Assembly: GCA_963576735.1 (NCBI GenBank)
Contig: OY755187.1
Location: 8,308,001-8,372,000 of the forward strand
From: Bedellia somnulentella
Taxonomy: Eukaryota > Arthropoda > Insecta > Lepidoptera > Bedelliidae
DNA: 64,000 nt
Direction of reading: 5' to 3'
Every line of letters starts with the position of its first letter. Position 1 is the stretch's first letter. The position numbers and the translations under genes are program-made. Shown piece by piece: positions 36,701 through 39,569 of the stretch. Below the pieces are notes generated by a model. It saw only the letters and a program-made list of their open reading frames with translations. It did no database searches and had not been told where the DNA came from.

Positions 36701-39569
36701 AAGTGATTGTTGGGCGATGCAGTTTGTGACCCATCACTAACAACCTTTATTAACCTATCTTTTATCAATATATTTCCAAAATTGGATGAAGAATTAGTAT
36801 CTCCGAAGCTATGGCCACCCTTTTATGGAATTTATGGTTGTTAGCATATATTCATGAATGATTGATAGTTGGATTTCATAAATTCAATCGCACCAAGTTT
36901 TATTATAAAATGTAAAAAAACTCTATATTAACTTTCATTTGCTATATCAACCCGTTAGGGGATGAGTTCCAAAAATTCCTTTTTAATTGTTCATAAGAAT
37001 CATGAAACAAATATACCAAGTTTTTATGTTCAGAAATGAGAATATCTCTAGTAAGTACAGATACGGATAGTAGTTTGGCGCTGCGGCGACGGCCCGGTGC
37101 TGCCCCCTACACTGACCGTTGGTGATAGTGGGAGAGCTTGCAGCGATTGCTCGGCAATATAGGGATGATTAGTGGTGGATCTCCTTCCAAAATAATCGCT
37201 AAATTGAAGGGATAGTGCTTGTTATTATTATATATAGTGTTATTTTAAGCTGACAAAAATTTTTTTTACAAAAAGCTTGAATTACCTGAGATACGAACCC
37301 GGGACGATTGATTCATAATAGTTCTAATTAAATATTCATAGTAGTTAGTTATACCGCTACGCCACGGAGACGTTACCGGGGCGGTGTCAAATTTTTATTA
37401 CGCTTTATTTCACATTAGTCTTACTATTGATAAACAAATTTGTCATTTAAATTAATGAAACCCCTTCATCTTTCCAAAATGAACATTAACAAAGTGTCTG
37501 ATGTGAATTCCATCGATGATAAAAATAATCGCTGCAATATTTTGAGCCATATATGAGTTAAGGTTTTTTGATGTTCCTATGAGAACTCTTGCGGATTCCT
37601 TAGTTTCAAGGAATCGTCGTCGTTTCATTTAGCTTCTAAATTTACATGTTAATATTCGTTTGCAATATAAGTAGATGTAAAAAAAAATGTATACGATAAA
37701 AAAATAGTACATCATCCCTCGGGAGTTCCTTATTTTCGGGGATCCATTACCGTACCATTAAGCTTCTAAATTTTGATTTTTATATTAGTTTACAATATTT
37801 TACGTTGTTTTAAACGATACACAGCGCCATCTCCAATGCATCCAGCAAGCAAACCATATTTTTGATTTCCCGTGGGAACATATTTTTTCCGGGATAAAAA
37901 GTACCGTATCATTTAATTTAGACTTCTAACTACACGTCTGAAAAATTTCAAAGCAATCGGTTCAGTATTTACGGCGTGAAAGCGGAACAAACAAACAAAC
38001 AAACTCACTTTCCCATTTATAATATTAGTATGGATTAGTATAGTATTATTAGTATATTAGTATATTAGTATGGATATGGATTTTACGTTGTTTTAAACGA
38101 TACACAGCGCCATCTCCAATGCATTTAGTAAGCAAACAATATTTTTGATTTCCCGTGTGAACATATTTTTTCCGGGATAAAAAGTACCCTATTATTTAAT
38201 TTAGACTTCTGAAAAATTTCAAAGCAATCGGTTCAGTATTTACGGCGTGAAAGCGAAACAAACAAACAAACAAACTCACTTTCCCATTTATAATATTAGT
38301 ATGGATTAGTATTATTAGTATATTAGTATGGATATGGATTTTACGTTGTTTTAAACGATACACAGCGCCATCTCCAATGCATTTAGTAAGCAAACAATAT
38401 TTTTGATTTCCCGTGTGAACATATTTTTTCCGGGATAAAAAGTACCCTATTATTTAATTTAGACTTCTAACTACACGTCTGAAAAATTTCAATGCAATCG
38501 GTTCAGTATTTACGGCGTGAAAGCGGAACAAACAAACAAACAAACTCACTTTCCCATTTATAATATTAGTATGGATTAATATTAATAAAATTAATATTAT
38601 CACATGGAAATTGTAAAAATAAACAAAGAATAAATACAGTTAAAACGAATATAATTATTTTCTTACGAAGTTATATGTTAAGGGCCTCCCTGCATGTTGC
38701 AGTTATTGCGCTCATTCTTACGTCAAATTTACTTAGAGTGACAGGGACGGAAAAAACGCGCGCGCAAGATAAATGTAGTTTATTTAGTTTTATTGAATAA
38801 CTATAATGTTTAAATGAAAAGTTAAACATCAAAGTTACAGATCTTAAAGCTACGCGTATATAGACACATAATGAGTCACATGTATGTTTTGCCAGTGGAG
38901 CCTATACGGTTTTTAAGAAAACAAAGCATGTTCCAATTCAATTTTTTTCATCATATTTTTCAACAAATTATTAAAATGTTAAACATCAAATTTTAACACC
39001 ATGAACTAATCACCAACATATATTTTATTCATGTCATATCAATATCATCAAATCAGACTTTATAGAATTTCCAAACAATCAATATCAACCTATTTTTCCG
39101 GGGACGCCCTTAAATGAAATGTGCGACAAAATTATTTGCTCGCTTCTCAATTCATACAAATCTAACTATAATATTTTATTGGACGGATGAACCTTCAGAA
39201 CCGTTTATTATATAAGCTGTAAGTAGCTGTACATTCTTTAAGCTTTTGAACATTACCAGTAACCAAGTTTATTTATTCCAGATCGTCCAAGAAGCCTTAG
39301 ATAAAGCCAGTGAGGGACGAACCTGCCTTATCATCGCTCACAGATTAGCAACAATTCAGAACGCTGACATGATATGCGTCATAGACAAAGGAGTTGTGTC
39401 AGAAATGGGTACCCATAAACAACTAATTGCACTAAAAGGAATTTATGCCAAACTTTACGAACTACAATGCGGTTTCATTGAGGAGGTGGAAGAAGATAAA
39501 GAAGCACCGGCTCCCGCAACTGACCCAAATAATAATAGTAATGCGAATAATAATGATAATGAACAATGA
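539..39569 (+). CDS. ABCB1: ABCB full transporter (P-glycoprotein/MDR-like), 17 exons, 5' partial
   Basis: Exons: 539-728, 4486-4707, 6359-6600, 7637-7724, 8172-8380, 8746-8921, 9717-9976, 10506-10657, 23851-23965, 25963-26212, 27246-27321, 28149-28268, 32173-32335, 32760-32954, 33712-33921, 35395-35541, 39282-39569. All introns are GT-AG and phases match throughout, giving about 1,033 codons; full ABCB proteins have about 1,250-1,300, so roughly 250 N-terminal residues are missing to the left. Order seen: end of TMD1, NBD1 (Walker [11 protein letters not shown]-loop GQEPVLFA, signature LSGGQ, Walker [14 protein letters not shown]-loop VSHR), acidic linker, TMD2, NBD2 (the same motifs, H-loop IIAHR). 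This family exports hydrophobic compounds across the plasma membrane using ATP. All catalytic residues are present, so I infer an active pump. The symbol is a family-level assignment; insect names such as Mdr49/Mdr65 would suit equally. Confidence 0.93.
1316..1590 (-). mobile_element. Helitron 3'-end fragment with helicase remnant
   Basis: CTAG at 1316-1319 followed by a GC-rich terminal segment on the minus strand. Further in, the minus strand reads [14 protein letters not shown]...[10 protein letters not shown], matching the C-terminal helicase motifs of Helitron Rep/Hel proteins. No intact ORF; a decayed fragment inside a transporter intron. Confidence 0.6.
1640..1998 (-). mobile_element. 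tRNA-derived SINE (family B)
   Basis: The minus strand starts with a tRNA-like head: A-box-like TAGCCCAGTGGGTAGG and B-box-like GTTCGAATCCTGGG. The body ends in a hairpin (CCAACCCC-TTC-GGGG) and an ATGTTATGTT repeat tail. Related copies are at 6021, 7298, 45459 and 52069. Confidence 0.75.
3148..3192 (+). repeat. Degenerate RTE 3'-tail fragment
   Basis: Reads GTCTCTGCCTACC...AACTAACGGCTTGAGTAT, resembling the last bases of the full-length RTE at 48200-51610. The tail repeat is absent. Confidence 0.4.
3417..3657 (-). mobile_element. RTE-tailed SINE-like element (family A), copy 1
   Basis: Minus-strand copy of a roughly 250 bp repeat: head GTGTAGTGCCGGCTTAGAAT, tail CTCTGGCTACCCC...GTGAGTATATGTATG. 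It sits head to tail with the next copy. Confidence 0.75.
3661..3914 (-). mobile_element. Family A SINE-like element, copy 2
   Basis: An ATAC-type tail at the left, head at the right. It is flanked by AAAGTA on both sides (the left copy lies at the end of copy 1), so it apparently inserted immediately beside copy 1. Confidence 0.78.
4075..4329 (-). mobile_element. Family A SINE-like element, copy 3, with target duplication
   Basis: Flanked by the perfect 12 bp target duplication AACTGACTAGTA at 4063-4074 and 4330-4341. This defines the ends: 5' head CGGCTATGCTGTGTAGTGTC and a (TATG)n 3' tail. About 255 bp, no ORF. Confidence 0.85.
4486..4707 (+). CDS. ABCB1: ABC transporter exon b (TM6 to start of NBD1)
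   Basis: Phase 0 at both ends, 74 codons, donor GTGAGC. It encodes TM6, then the linker ending [15 protein letters not shown], the conserved A-loop segment (aromatic Y stacks on ATP adenine) at the start of an ABCB nucleotide-binding domain. Confidence 0.93.
5027..5930 (-). mobile_element. Non-autonomous Helitron (904 bp)
   Basis: On the minus strand it starts A|TCTATACTTATAATAAATC and ends in a GC-rich hairpin region then CTAG|T, the Helitron end structure, with no target duplication. It contains a GACA repeat near the 5' end. It belongs to the same family as the copy inside the BEL element at 15281-16256. It carries no coding sequence I recognise. Confidence 0.85.
6021..6262 (+). mobile_element. 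tRNA-derived SINE (family B), 3' truncated
   Basis: Starts with CCGTGATAGTCTAATGGGTAG (A box) and GAGTTCAAATCTCGG (B box); the body matches the family up to about 6262 but the hairpin and tail are missing. It lies just upstream of exon c. Confidence 0.72.
6359..6600 (+). CDS. ABCB1: ABC transporter exon c (NBD1 Walker A and Q-loop)
   Basis: Acceptor at 6357-6358, donor GTATAG at 6601, ends in phase 2. It carries Walker [10 protein letters not shown] and the Q-loop GQEPVLFAG, both intact. A tRNA-derived SINE fragment ends about 95 bp upstream. Confidence 0.94.
7298..7593 (-). mobile_element. tRNA-derived SINE (family B)
   Basis: Minus-strand copy with the tRNA-like head at the right (7510-7593) and the AACGTTCACGCCG tail hairpin at the left. 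Its head lies about 45 bp before exon d. Confidence 0.75.
7637..7724 (+). CDS. ABCB1: ABC transporter exon d (NBD1 helical subdomain)
   Basis: An 88 bp exon: one base completes the split Arg codon, then 29 codons covering the NBD1 helical segment, ending at ...GFIKNLPE. Donor GTATAT. Found from phase and family order rather than from a long ORF. A SINE ends about 45 bp upstream. Confidence 0.88.
7977..8147 (-). mobile_element. Family A SINE-like element with target duplication, next to exon e
   Basis: Flanked by TTAACAAATA at 7967-7976 and 8148-8157. Shorter than other copies and with internal deletions. Only 14 bp separate the right duplication from exon e. Confidence 0.82.
8172..8380 (+). 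CDS. ABCB1: ABC transporter exon e (NBD1 signature and Walker B)
   Basis: Contains the signature [17 protein letters not shown], Walker [13 protein letters not shown], the D-loop and the H-loop VSHR; ends in phase 2. A SINE copy and its target duplication lie just upstream, leaving only 14 bp between the duplication and this exon. Confidence 0.95.
8558..8662 (-). mobile_element. Family A SINE-like fragment (head end)
   Basis: Matches only the head half of the family: CCAATACCGTTAGTCGCCTC and the ACTATTCTAAGCC head. It lies in the 365 bp intron between exons e and f. Confidence 0.7.
8746..8921 (+). CDS. ABCB1: ABC transporter exon f (end of NBD1, linker start)
   Basis: Starts by completing the split Arg codon (...[19 protein letters not shown]) and continues through the conserved ESGTHEELL end of NBD1 into a polar Ser/Ala linker. 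Donor GTAAGT at 8922, phase 1. Confidence 0.9.
9165..9215 (-). repeat. Short LINE-tail-like fragment
   Basis: ACAATTGGCGGTCATATTCG followed by CGATCTCTT resembles the sequence at 21800-21835 that precedes a TTCTA-repeat LINE tail. Too short to classify. Confidence 0.35.
9717..9976 (+). CDS. ABCB1: ABC transporter exon g (acidic linker and TM7)
   Basis: Acceptor AG at 9715-9716, donor GTAAGT at 9977. It encodes a basic stretch, then a Ser/Asp/Glu-rich linker with [10 protein letters not shown] (casein-kinase-like acidic sites; phosphorylation is inferred), then [10 protein letters not shown] leading into TM7. Confidence 0.92.
10506..10657 (+). CDS. ABCB1: ABC transporter exon h (TM8)
   Basis: Starts in phase 0 and ends in phase 2 (AG|G Arg codon). 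It encodes TM8 and the following GVRLTARLR cytoplasmic segment. A SINE begins about 35 bp after the donor; the following intron is 13,193 bp. Confidence 0.92.
10691..10930 (-). mobile_element. Family A SINE-like element just after exon h
   Basis: Tail at the left, head at the right. CTTGAAATGTA occurs just left of the tail and again near 10950, suggesting a target duplication with about 20 extra bases. It faces the inverted copy at 11003-11255. Confidence 0.75.
11003..11255 (+). mobile_element. Family A SINE-like element, inverted relative to its neighbour
   Basis: Plus-strand copy: head TGTCGGCTTAGAATAGCACT at the left, tail GAGTATATGTATG at the right. Together with 10691-10930 it forms a long imperfect inverted repeat in the start of the 13.2 kb intron. 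Confidence 0.77.
11800..13526 (+). pseudogene. Transposase-like multi-domain pseudogene
   Basis: Reading-frame pieces at 11800-12039, about 12033-12171, 12174-12670, 12890-13098 and 13236-13526 form one decayed protein broken by frameshifts, stops and a T-rich insertion near 12685-12735. Visible features: Cys pairs at the N-terminus (CYICG, CCITC, DCYFCL), [44 protein letters not shown], and [20 protein letters not shown] followed by ERFHQDI. I recognise the last motifs from a family of multi-copy uncharacterised arthropod proteins. The spaced Asp, Asp and Glu residues could be a DDE/RNase-H-like catalytic triad, which is an inference. Confidence 0.55.
13539..13990 (+). repeat. BEL/Pao 5' LTR
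   Basis: 452 bp, TGTTCCGTACTGGAACA...CGCGGCTACA. Contains a TATA-like GTATAAAAG near 13782 and AATAAA at about 13902-13907, consistent with promoter and polyadenylation roles. Downstream starts TAAATTATTTTGGTCC. Confidence 0.92.
14122..15280 (+). CDS. BEL/Pao gag, N-terminal part (split by Helitron)
   Basis: The first ATG in this frame after the LTR is at 14122. Residues about 120-245 carry the [20 protein letters not shown] pattern and a helical region characteristic of the DUF1759 gag domain of BEL elements, which forms the particle. The reading frame runs into a Helitron at 15281, where it would add a foreign tail and stop at 15357. The frame resumes in phase at 16257 after the Helitron. 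Confidence 0.85.
15281..16256 (+). mobile_element. Non-autonomous Helitron inside BEL gag (976 bp)
   Basis: Begins A|TCTATACTTATAATAAATC and ends CACTAG|T after the hairpin segment CCCGTGCGAAGCTGGG. There is no target duplication: it sits between A and T as Helitrons do. Contains a CTGT repeat (about 15403-15450). Same family as 5027-5930 in the opposite orientation. Removing it restores the gag frame, which independently confirms both ends. Confidence 0.92.
16257..17920 (+). CDS. BEL/Pao gag C-end, protease and reverse transcriptase
   Basis: Starts with a zinc knuckle ([14 protein letters not shown]), followed by an aspartic protease with VDSGSQASF near 16594 and a reverse transcriptase with SVFG..LLG-type lead-in, [16 protein letters not shown] and the catalytic FVDD at about 17820. 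The frame changes near 17918-17921 (apparent loss of one base), so the track reads on out of frame and stops at 18037, while the correct frame continues downstream. Confidence 0.87.
17920..20382 (+). pseudogene. BEL/Pao pol C-terminal half (RNase H and integrase), frameshifted
   Basis: Open from about 17920 in the new frame. RNase H region starts at VHGFADASE near 18340. The integrase zinc-binding segment (H...H...CVRC) lies at about 19270-19395, with the catalytic triad residues in KTAVDYAGP (19470), IFSDCGTNF (19672) and GGLFEAGVK (19832). A TAG at 20254-20256 interrupts a conserved position near the C-terminus; the same frame then stays open to the TAG at 20380-20382, so the stop looks like a recent substitution. 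Confidence 0.85.
20477..20928 (+). repeat. BEL/Pao 3' LTR
   Basis: 452 bp, same length as the 5' LTR and identical wherever I compared; it is preceded by the purine-rich AAGGTGAGCGGG. Followed by the target duplication AGTAA at 20929-20933. Confidence 0.92.
21123..21699. other. Unclassified AT-rich intron stretch with a perfect hairpin
   Basis: No coding sequence. Contains the palindrome at 21552-21595, described separately. The block around 21290-21440 (CACGTGACT, TGACGTAGATCG, TGACGTCATTGG) has several CACGTG/TGACG-like short motifs and may be the end of another repeat. Confidence 0.4.
21552..21595. repeat. Perfect 20 bp inverted repeat with 4-base loop
   Basis: Left arm TAGTTTTCAAAACTTAGTCA, loop TATT, right arm the exact reverse complement. 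No neighbouring feature explains it. Confidence 0.9.
21700..21870 (-). repeat. LINE 3' tail with (TTCTA)n pentamer repeat
   Basis: The minus strand reads CGATCTCGCTTTTAGCG...TGTGCAATAAAGAGTTATTC followed by TTCTA repeats (21700-21731 on plus). This looks like the polyadenylation-containing 3' end of a truncated non-LTR element; the coding part is absent. Confidence 0.5.
21887..22798 (-). mobile_element. Helitron with helicase C-terminal fragment (912 bp)
   Basis: On the minus strand it begins A|TCAATACATAGTATAAAAC (22798) and ends GGGGCGGGTCGCTAG|T (21887). It contains a remnant of the autonomous Rep/helicase gene near its 3' end, so it is an internally deleted copy. Confidence 0.85.
21935..22120 (-). 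pseudogene. Helitron helicase C-terminal remnant
   Basis: Encodes [11 protein letters not shown]...[12 protein letters not shown], the PIF1-like helicase motifs V-VI at the C-terminus of Helitron Rep/Hel proteins. The rest of the gene is deleted. Confidence 0.82.
22902..23826 (-). mobile_element. Internally deleted hAT transposon with 8 bp target duplication
   Basis: Flanked by CTTATAAA at 22894-22901 and 23827-23834. Ends start TAGACCCCGTTATC and are inverted over about 60 bp (left 22902-22965, right about 23763-23826). Contains hAT transposase fragments on the minus strand. The right end lies 24 bp before exon i of the transporter. Confidence 0.92.
23059..23696 (-). pseudogene. hAT transposase fragments including dimerisation domain
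   Basis: Two ORFs in different frames. 23343-23696 has [12 protein letters not shown] and a helical region from the middle of the protein. 23059-23313 has [20 protein letters not shown], the conserved C-terminal dimerisation motif of hAT transposases. The N-terminal BED finger and most of the catalytic region are missing. Confidence 0.85.
23851..23965 (+). CDS. ABCB1: ABC transporter exon i (intracellular loop 3)
   Basis: Acceptor at 23849-23850, donor GTACGT at 23966. It encodes the coupling-helix segment with [17 protein letters not shown], typical of ABCB transporters. A hAT element's target duplication ends 16 bp upstream, so the intron end here is mostly transposon sequence. Confidence 0.92.
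24197..25838 (+). mobile_element. 5'-truncated RTE non-LTR retrotransposon
   Basis: Nearly identical in sequence to the 3' half of the full-length copy at 48200-51610. It lacks the endonuclease and begins inside the linker before the reverse transcriptase. The tail reads GGCGTGAGAATATATGTTATT. It lies in the intron between exons i and j. Confidence 0.9.
24219..25798 (+). pseudogene. RTE reverse transcriptase (frameshifted copy)
   Basis: Open in one frame to about 24494 ([10 protein letters not shown]), then a one-base deletion relative to the 48 kb copy (CTCACATT versus CTCAGCATT) shifts the frame; it continues 24509-25798 with [18 protein letters not shown], the catalytic [10 protein letters not shown] near 24970 and the C-terminal domain ending YPNGN. 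Apart from the shift it is fully open, so the insertion is probably young. Confidence 0.9.
25963..26212 (+). CDS. ABCB1: ABC transporter exon j (TM9-TM10)
   Basis: Starts at [12 protein letters not shown] and runs through two hydrophobic helices into [14 protein letters not shown], the conserved segment before intracellular loop 4. Donor GTAAGT at 26213, phase 1. Confidence 0.92.
26285..26640 (-). mobile_element. 5'-truncated RTE 3'-end copy
   Basis: Begins with ACATACATAC tail repeats at the left and the CTCACGCCATTAGTTCCCATT end, then about 300 bp of the reverse transcriptase C-terminus on the minus strand. Inserted just after exon j (donor at 26213). Confidence 0.85.
27125..27182 (+). repeat. 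RTE 3'-tail remnant
   Basis: ATCGATAGTCTCTGCCTACC, then CCAATGGGAAGTATTGGCG and a GTATGTATGTATG tail: only the last 60 bases of the RTE, inserted about 65 bp before exon k. Confidence 0.75.
27246..27321 (+). CDS. ABCB1: ABC transporter exon k (intracellular loop 4)
   Basis: A 76 bp exon found by phase: it completes the Cys codon of ...[16 protein letters not shown], then ends in phase 2 at a split Arg codon. Donor GTATTT. The sequence matches the loop between TM10 and TM11. Confidence 0.88.
27459..27535 (+). repeat. Family A SINE-like fragment (middle)
   Basis: Contains TTCCAAAAGTGGCTGAGGA preceded by the CCTTTATTTTACAATCTATC body motif. The head and tail are not recognisable. Confidence 0.55.
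27651..27697. repeat. (TA)n microsatellite
   Basis: About 47 bp of uninterrupted TA dinucleotides. The ORF reading Tyr-Ile repeats through it is an artefact. Confidence 0.97.
27783..27900 (+). mobile_element. tRNA-like SINE (family C)
   Basis: GTCCGTGGTCGAGTTGGTAAAG (A-box-like), then GCTCGAATCCCGCTG (B-box-like) and ATTTATGCGATGAGCATAAA, followed by a T/A-rich tail. The T-arm and acceptor ends do not pair as in a real tRNA. Confidence 0.5.
28149..28268 (+). CDS. ABCB1: ABC transporter exon l (TM11)
   Basis: A 120 bp exon, phase 2 to phase 2. It encodes a helix with the [14 protein letters not shown] pattern (TM11) and ends in a split Lys codon. Donor GTAAGT at 28269. Confidence 0.9.
28296..28752 (+). 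pseudogene. Non-LTR retrotransposon C-terminal fragment with zinc finger
   Basis: Reads [10 protein letters not shown]...[10 protein letters not shown], a stop, then [20 protein letters not shown] and a C2H2-like finger CPQCAQVF...H...H. This order (GGQ-RYKD, NI..WE.LA..RP.WR, finger) is the C-terminal end of a LINE family's ORF2. It starts just after exon l and is 5' truncated. Confidence 0.7.
28917..28965 (-). repeat. Left arm of a perfect 49 bp inverted repeat
   Basis: CTGATAAATAAAGAATAAAT...GACACAGGCGG; its exact reverse complement is at 29986-30034. It corresponds to the 3' part of the tRNA-like element at 29926, in the opposite orientation. Confidence 0.92.
29015..29869 (+). mobile_element. 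PIF/Harbinger-like deleted element (855 bp)
   Basis: Inverted ends GGGCCAGTTTCACCACT and AGTGGTGAAACTGGCCC, flanked by the 3 bp duplication TTA (29012-29014, 29870-29872). Near 29473 an ATG starts [20 protein letters not shown], resembling the SANT/myb-like accessory protein of Harbinger elements, but it soon stops. No DDE transposase remains. Confidence 0.82.
29926..29997 (+). repeat. tRNA-like sequence (probable SINE head)
   Basis: Acceptor GACACGG/CTGTGTC pairs with one G-U, and the D-stem GCTC/GAGC and T-stem GCGGG/CCCGC pair. However, the T-loop is one base short (GTTCATTCC, missing the purine-57 region) and the anticodon loop has eight bases. The 3' flank is a T/C-rich tail. I therefore call it a tRNA-derived repeat, not a working tRNA. 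Confidence 0.6.
29986..30034 (+). repeat. Right arm of the 49 bp inverted repeat
   Basis: CCGCCTGTGTCGAAATTTTT...TATTTATCAG, exact reverse complement of 28917-28965. Confidence 0.92.
30215..31949 (+). mobile_element. Non-autonomous Helitron (1,735 bp)
   Basis: Starts A|TCTATACTATAATAAGACTG and ends CGCGGGCAAAAAGCTAG|T. It contains a CTGT repeat near 30340 and a tRNA-like stretch at 30698-30770. Sequence around 31080-31290 matches the inverted copy at 36546-38575 (36950-37160). No coding gene. Confidence 0.75.
30698..30770 (+). repeat. tRNA-like segment carried by the Helitron
   Basis: GTGGCGTAGCGGTATATTG (A-box-like) and AGGTTCGAATCTCGGGC (B-box-like). The same arrangement occurs in inverted form at 37290-37370 in the related Helitron, so it appears to be part of that Helitron family. 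Confidence 0.5.
32173..32335 (+). CDS. ABCB1: ABC transporter exon m (TM12)
   Basis: Acceptor AG at 32171-32172, donor GTAAGT at 32336. It encodes [20 protein letters not shown] (TM12 region) and the [15 protein letters not shown] segment leading to NBD2. Confidence 0.92.
32512..32712 (-). mobile_element. Family A SINE-like element next to exon n
   Basis: Tail CATACATATACTCATAGCC at the left, degenerate body, head GCCGGCACTACACGGCA at the right, about 48 bp before exon n. Confidence 0.7.
32760..32954 (+). CDS. ABCB1: ABC transporter exon n (NBD2 Walker A)
   Basis: 65 codons in phase 0. It contains the A-loop [15 protein letters not shown] and Walker [15 protein letters not shown] remnant ends about 48 bp upstream. 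Confidence 0.94.
33712..33921 (+). CDS. ABCB1: ABC transporter exon o (NBD2 Q-loop)
   Basis: 70 codons in phase 0, donor GTAAGA. It carries the Q-loop [10 protein letters not shown] and ENIAYGDN, the conserved NBD2 helical region. Confidence 0.94.
33975..34960 (+). pseudogene. Old, degenerate RTE reverse transcriptase copy
   Basis: Matches the RTE reverse transcriptase from the [11 protein letters not shown] region to the ERPRKTF.NQIETVL C-terminal region, with many stops and indels. Older than the copies at 24197 and 48200. Its own 3' tail continues at about 35240-35300 beyond a family A insertion. Confidence 0.82.
34966..35225 (+). mobile_element. Family A SINE-like element inserted in the old RTE copy
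   Basis: The head is duplicated in tandem (GCTGTGTAGTGTCGGCTC then GCTGTGTAGTGTCGGCTT), with a full body and a GTATGTATGTATG tail. CTCAGAAA before and GTCAGAAA after may be a decayed target duplication. Confidence 0.82.
35240..35300 (+). repeat. 3' tail of the interrupted old RTE copy
   Basis: GCGATAGTCTCTGCCTACCC...GGGAGTGAGTACAAGTAAGT completes the RTE copy at 33975-34960 on the other side of the SINE insertion. Confidence 0.7.
35395..35541 (+). CDS. ABCB1: ABC transporter exon p (NBD2 signature and Walker B)
   Basis: 49 codons in phase 0. Signature [17 protein letters not shown] and Walker [13 protein letters not shown] are intact. The residues just before the signature read GARAS, where the first domain has GERGA. 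Donor GTAAAA at 35542 is a slightly weak site. Confidence 0.94.
36119..36395 (+). mobile_element. Family A SINE-like element with duplicated head
   Basis: Head repeated (TGTGTAGTGTCGGCTGTGC then TGTGTAGTGTCGGCTTAG). Full length and close in sequence to the copy at 34966, ending CTTGAGTATATGTATG. Confidence 0.82.
36546..38575 (-). mobile_element. Non-autonomous Helitron with tandemly repeated 5' end
   Basis: The minus strand ends CGCGGGGCAAAAAGCTAG|T at 36546. The 5' end TCCATACTAATATTATAAAT occurs three times (ending 38034, 38305 and 38575). Internally it contains an old family A SINE (36690-36865, plus strand) and a tRNA-like segment (37290-37370). It is related to 30215-31949 over 36950-37160. 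Confidence 0.7.
37798..38575 (-). repeat. Three tandem ~240 bp units at the Helitron 5' end
   Basis: Units begin TTTTACGTTGTTTTAAACGA at 37798, 38091 and 38339, and each ends at TTAGTATGGA. Units 2 and 3 are almost identical; unit 1 is more diverged. Confidence 0.9.
39282..39569 (+). CDS. ABCB1: ABC transporter last exon q (NBD2 H-loop, C-tail, stop)
   Basis: Acceptor AG at 39280-39281; stop TGA at 39567-39569. It encodes the H-loop [15 protein letters not shown], the [16 protein letters not shown] end of NBD2, then an acidic tail and an Asn-rich C-terminus ([15 protein letters not shown]) that is longer and more repetitive than I expect for the family. Confidence 0.95.
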   Translation: MVQEALDKASEGRTCLIIAHRLATIQNADMICVIDKGVVSEMGTHKQLIALKGIYAKLYELQCGFIEEVEEDKEAPAPATDPNNNSNANNNDNEQ

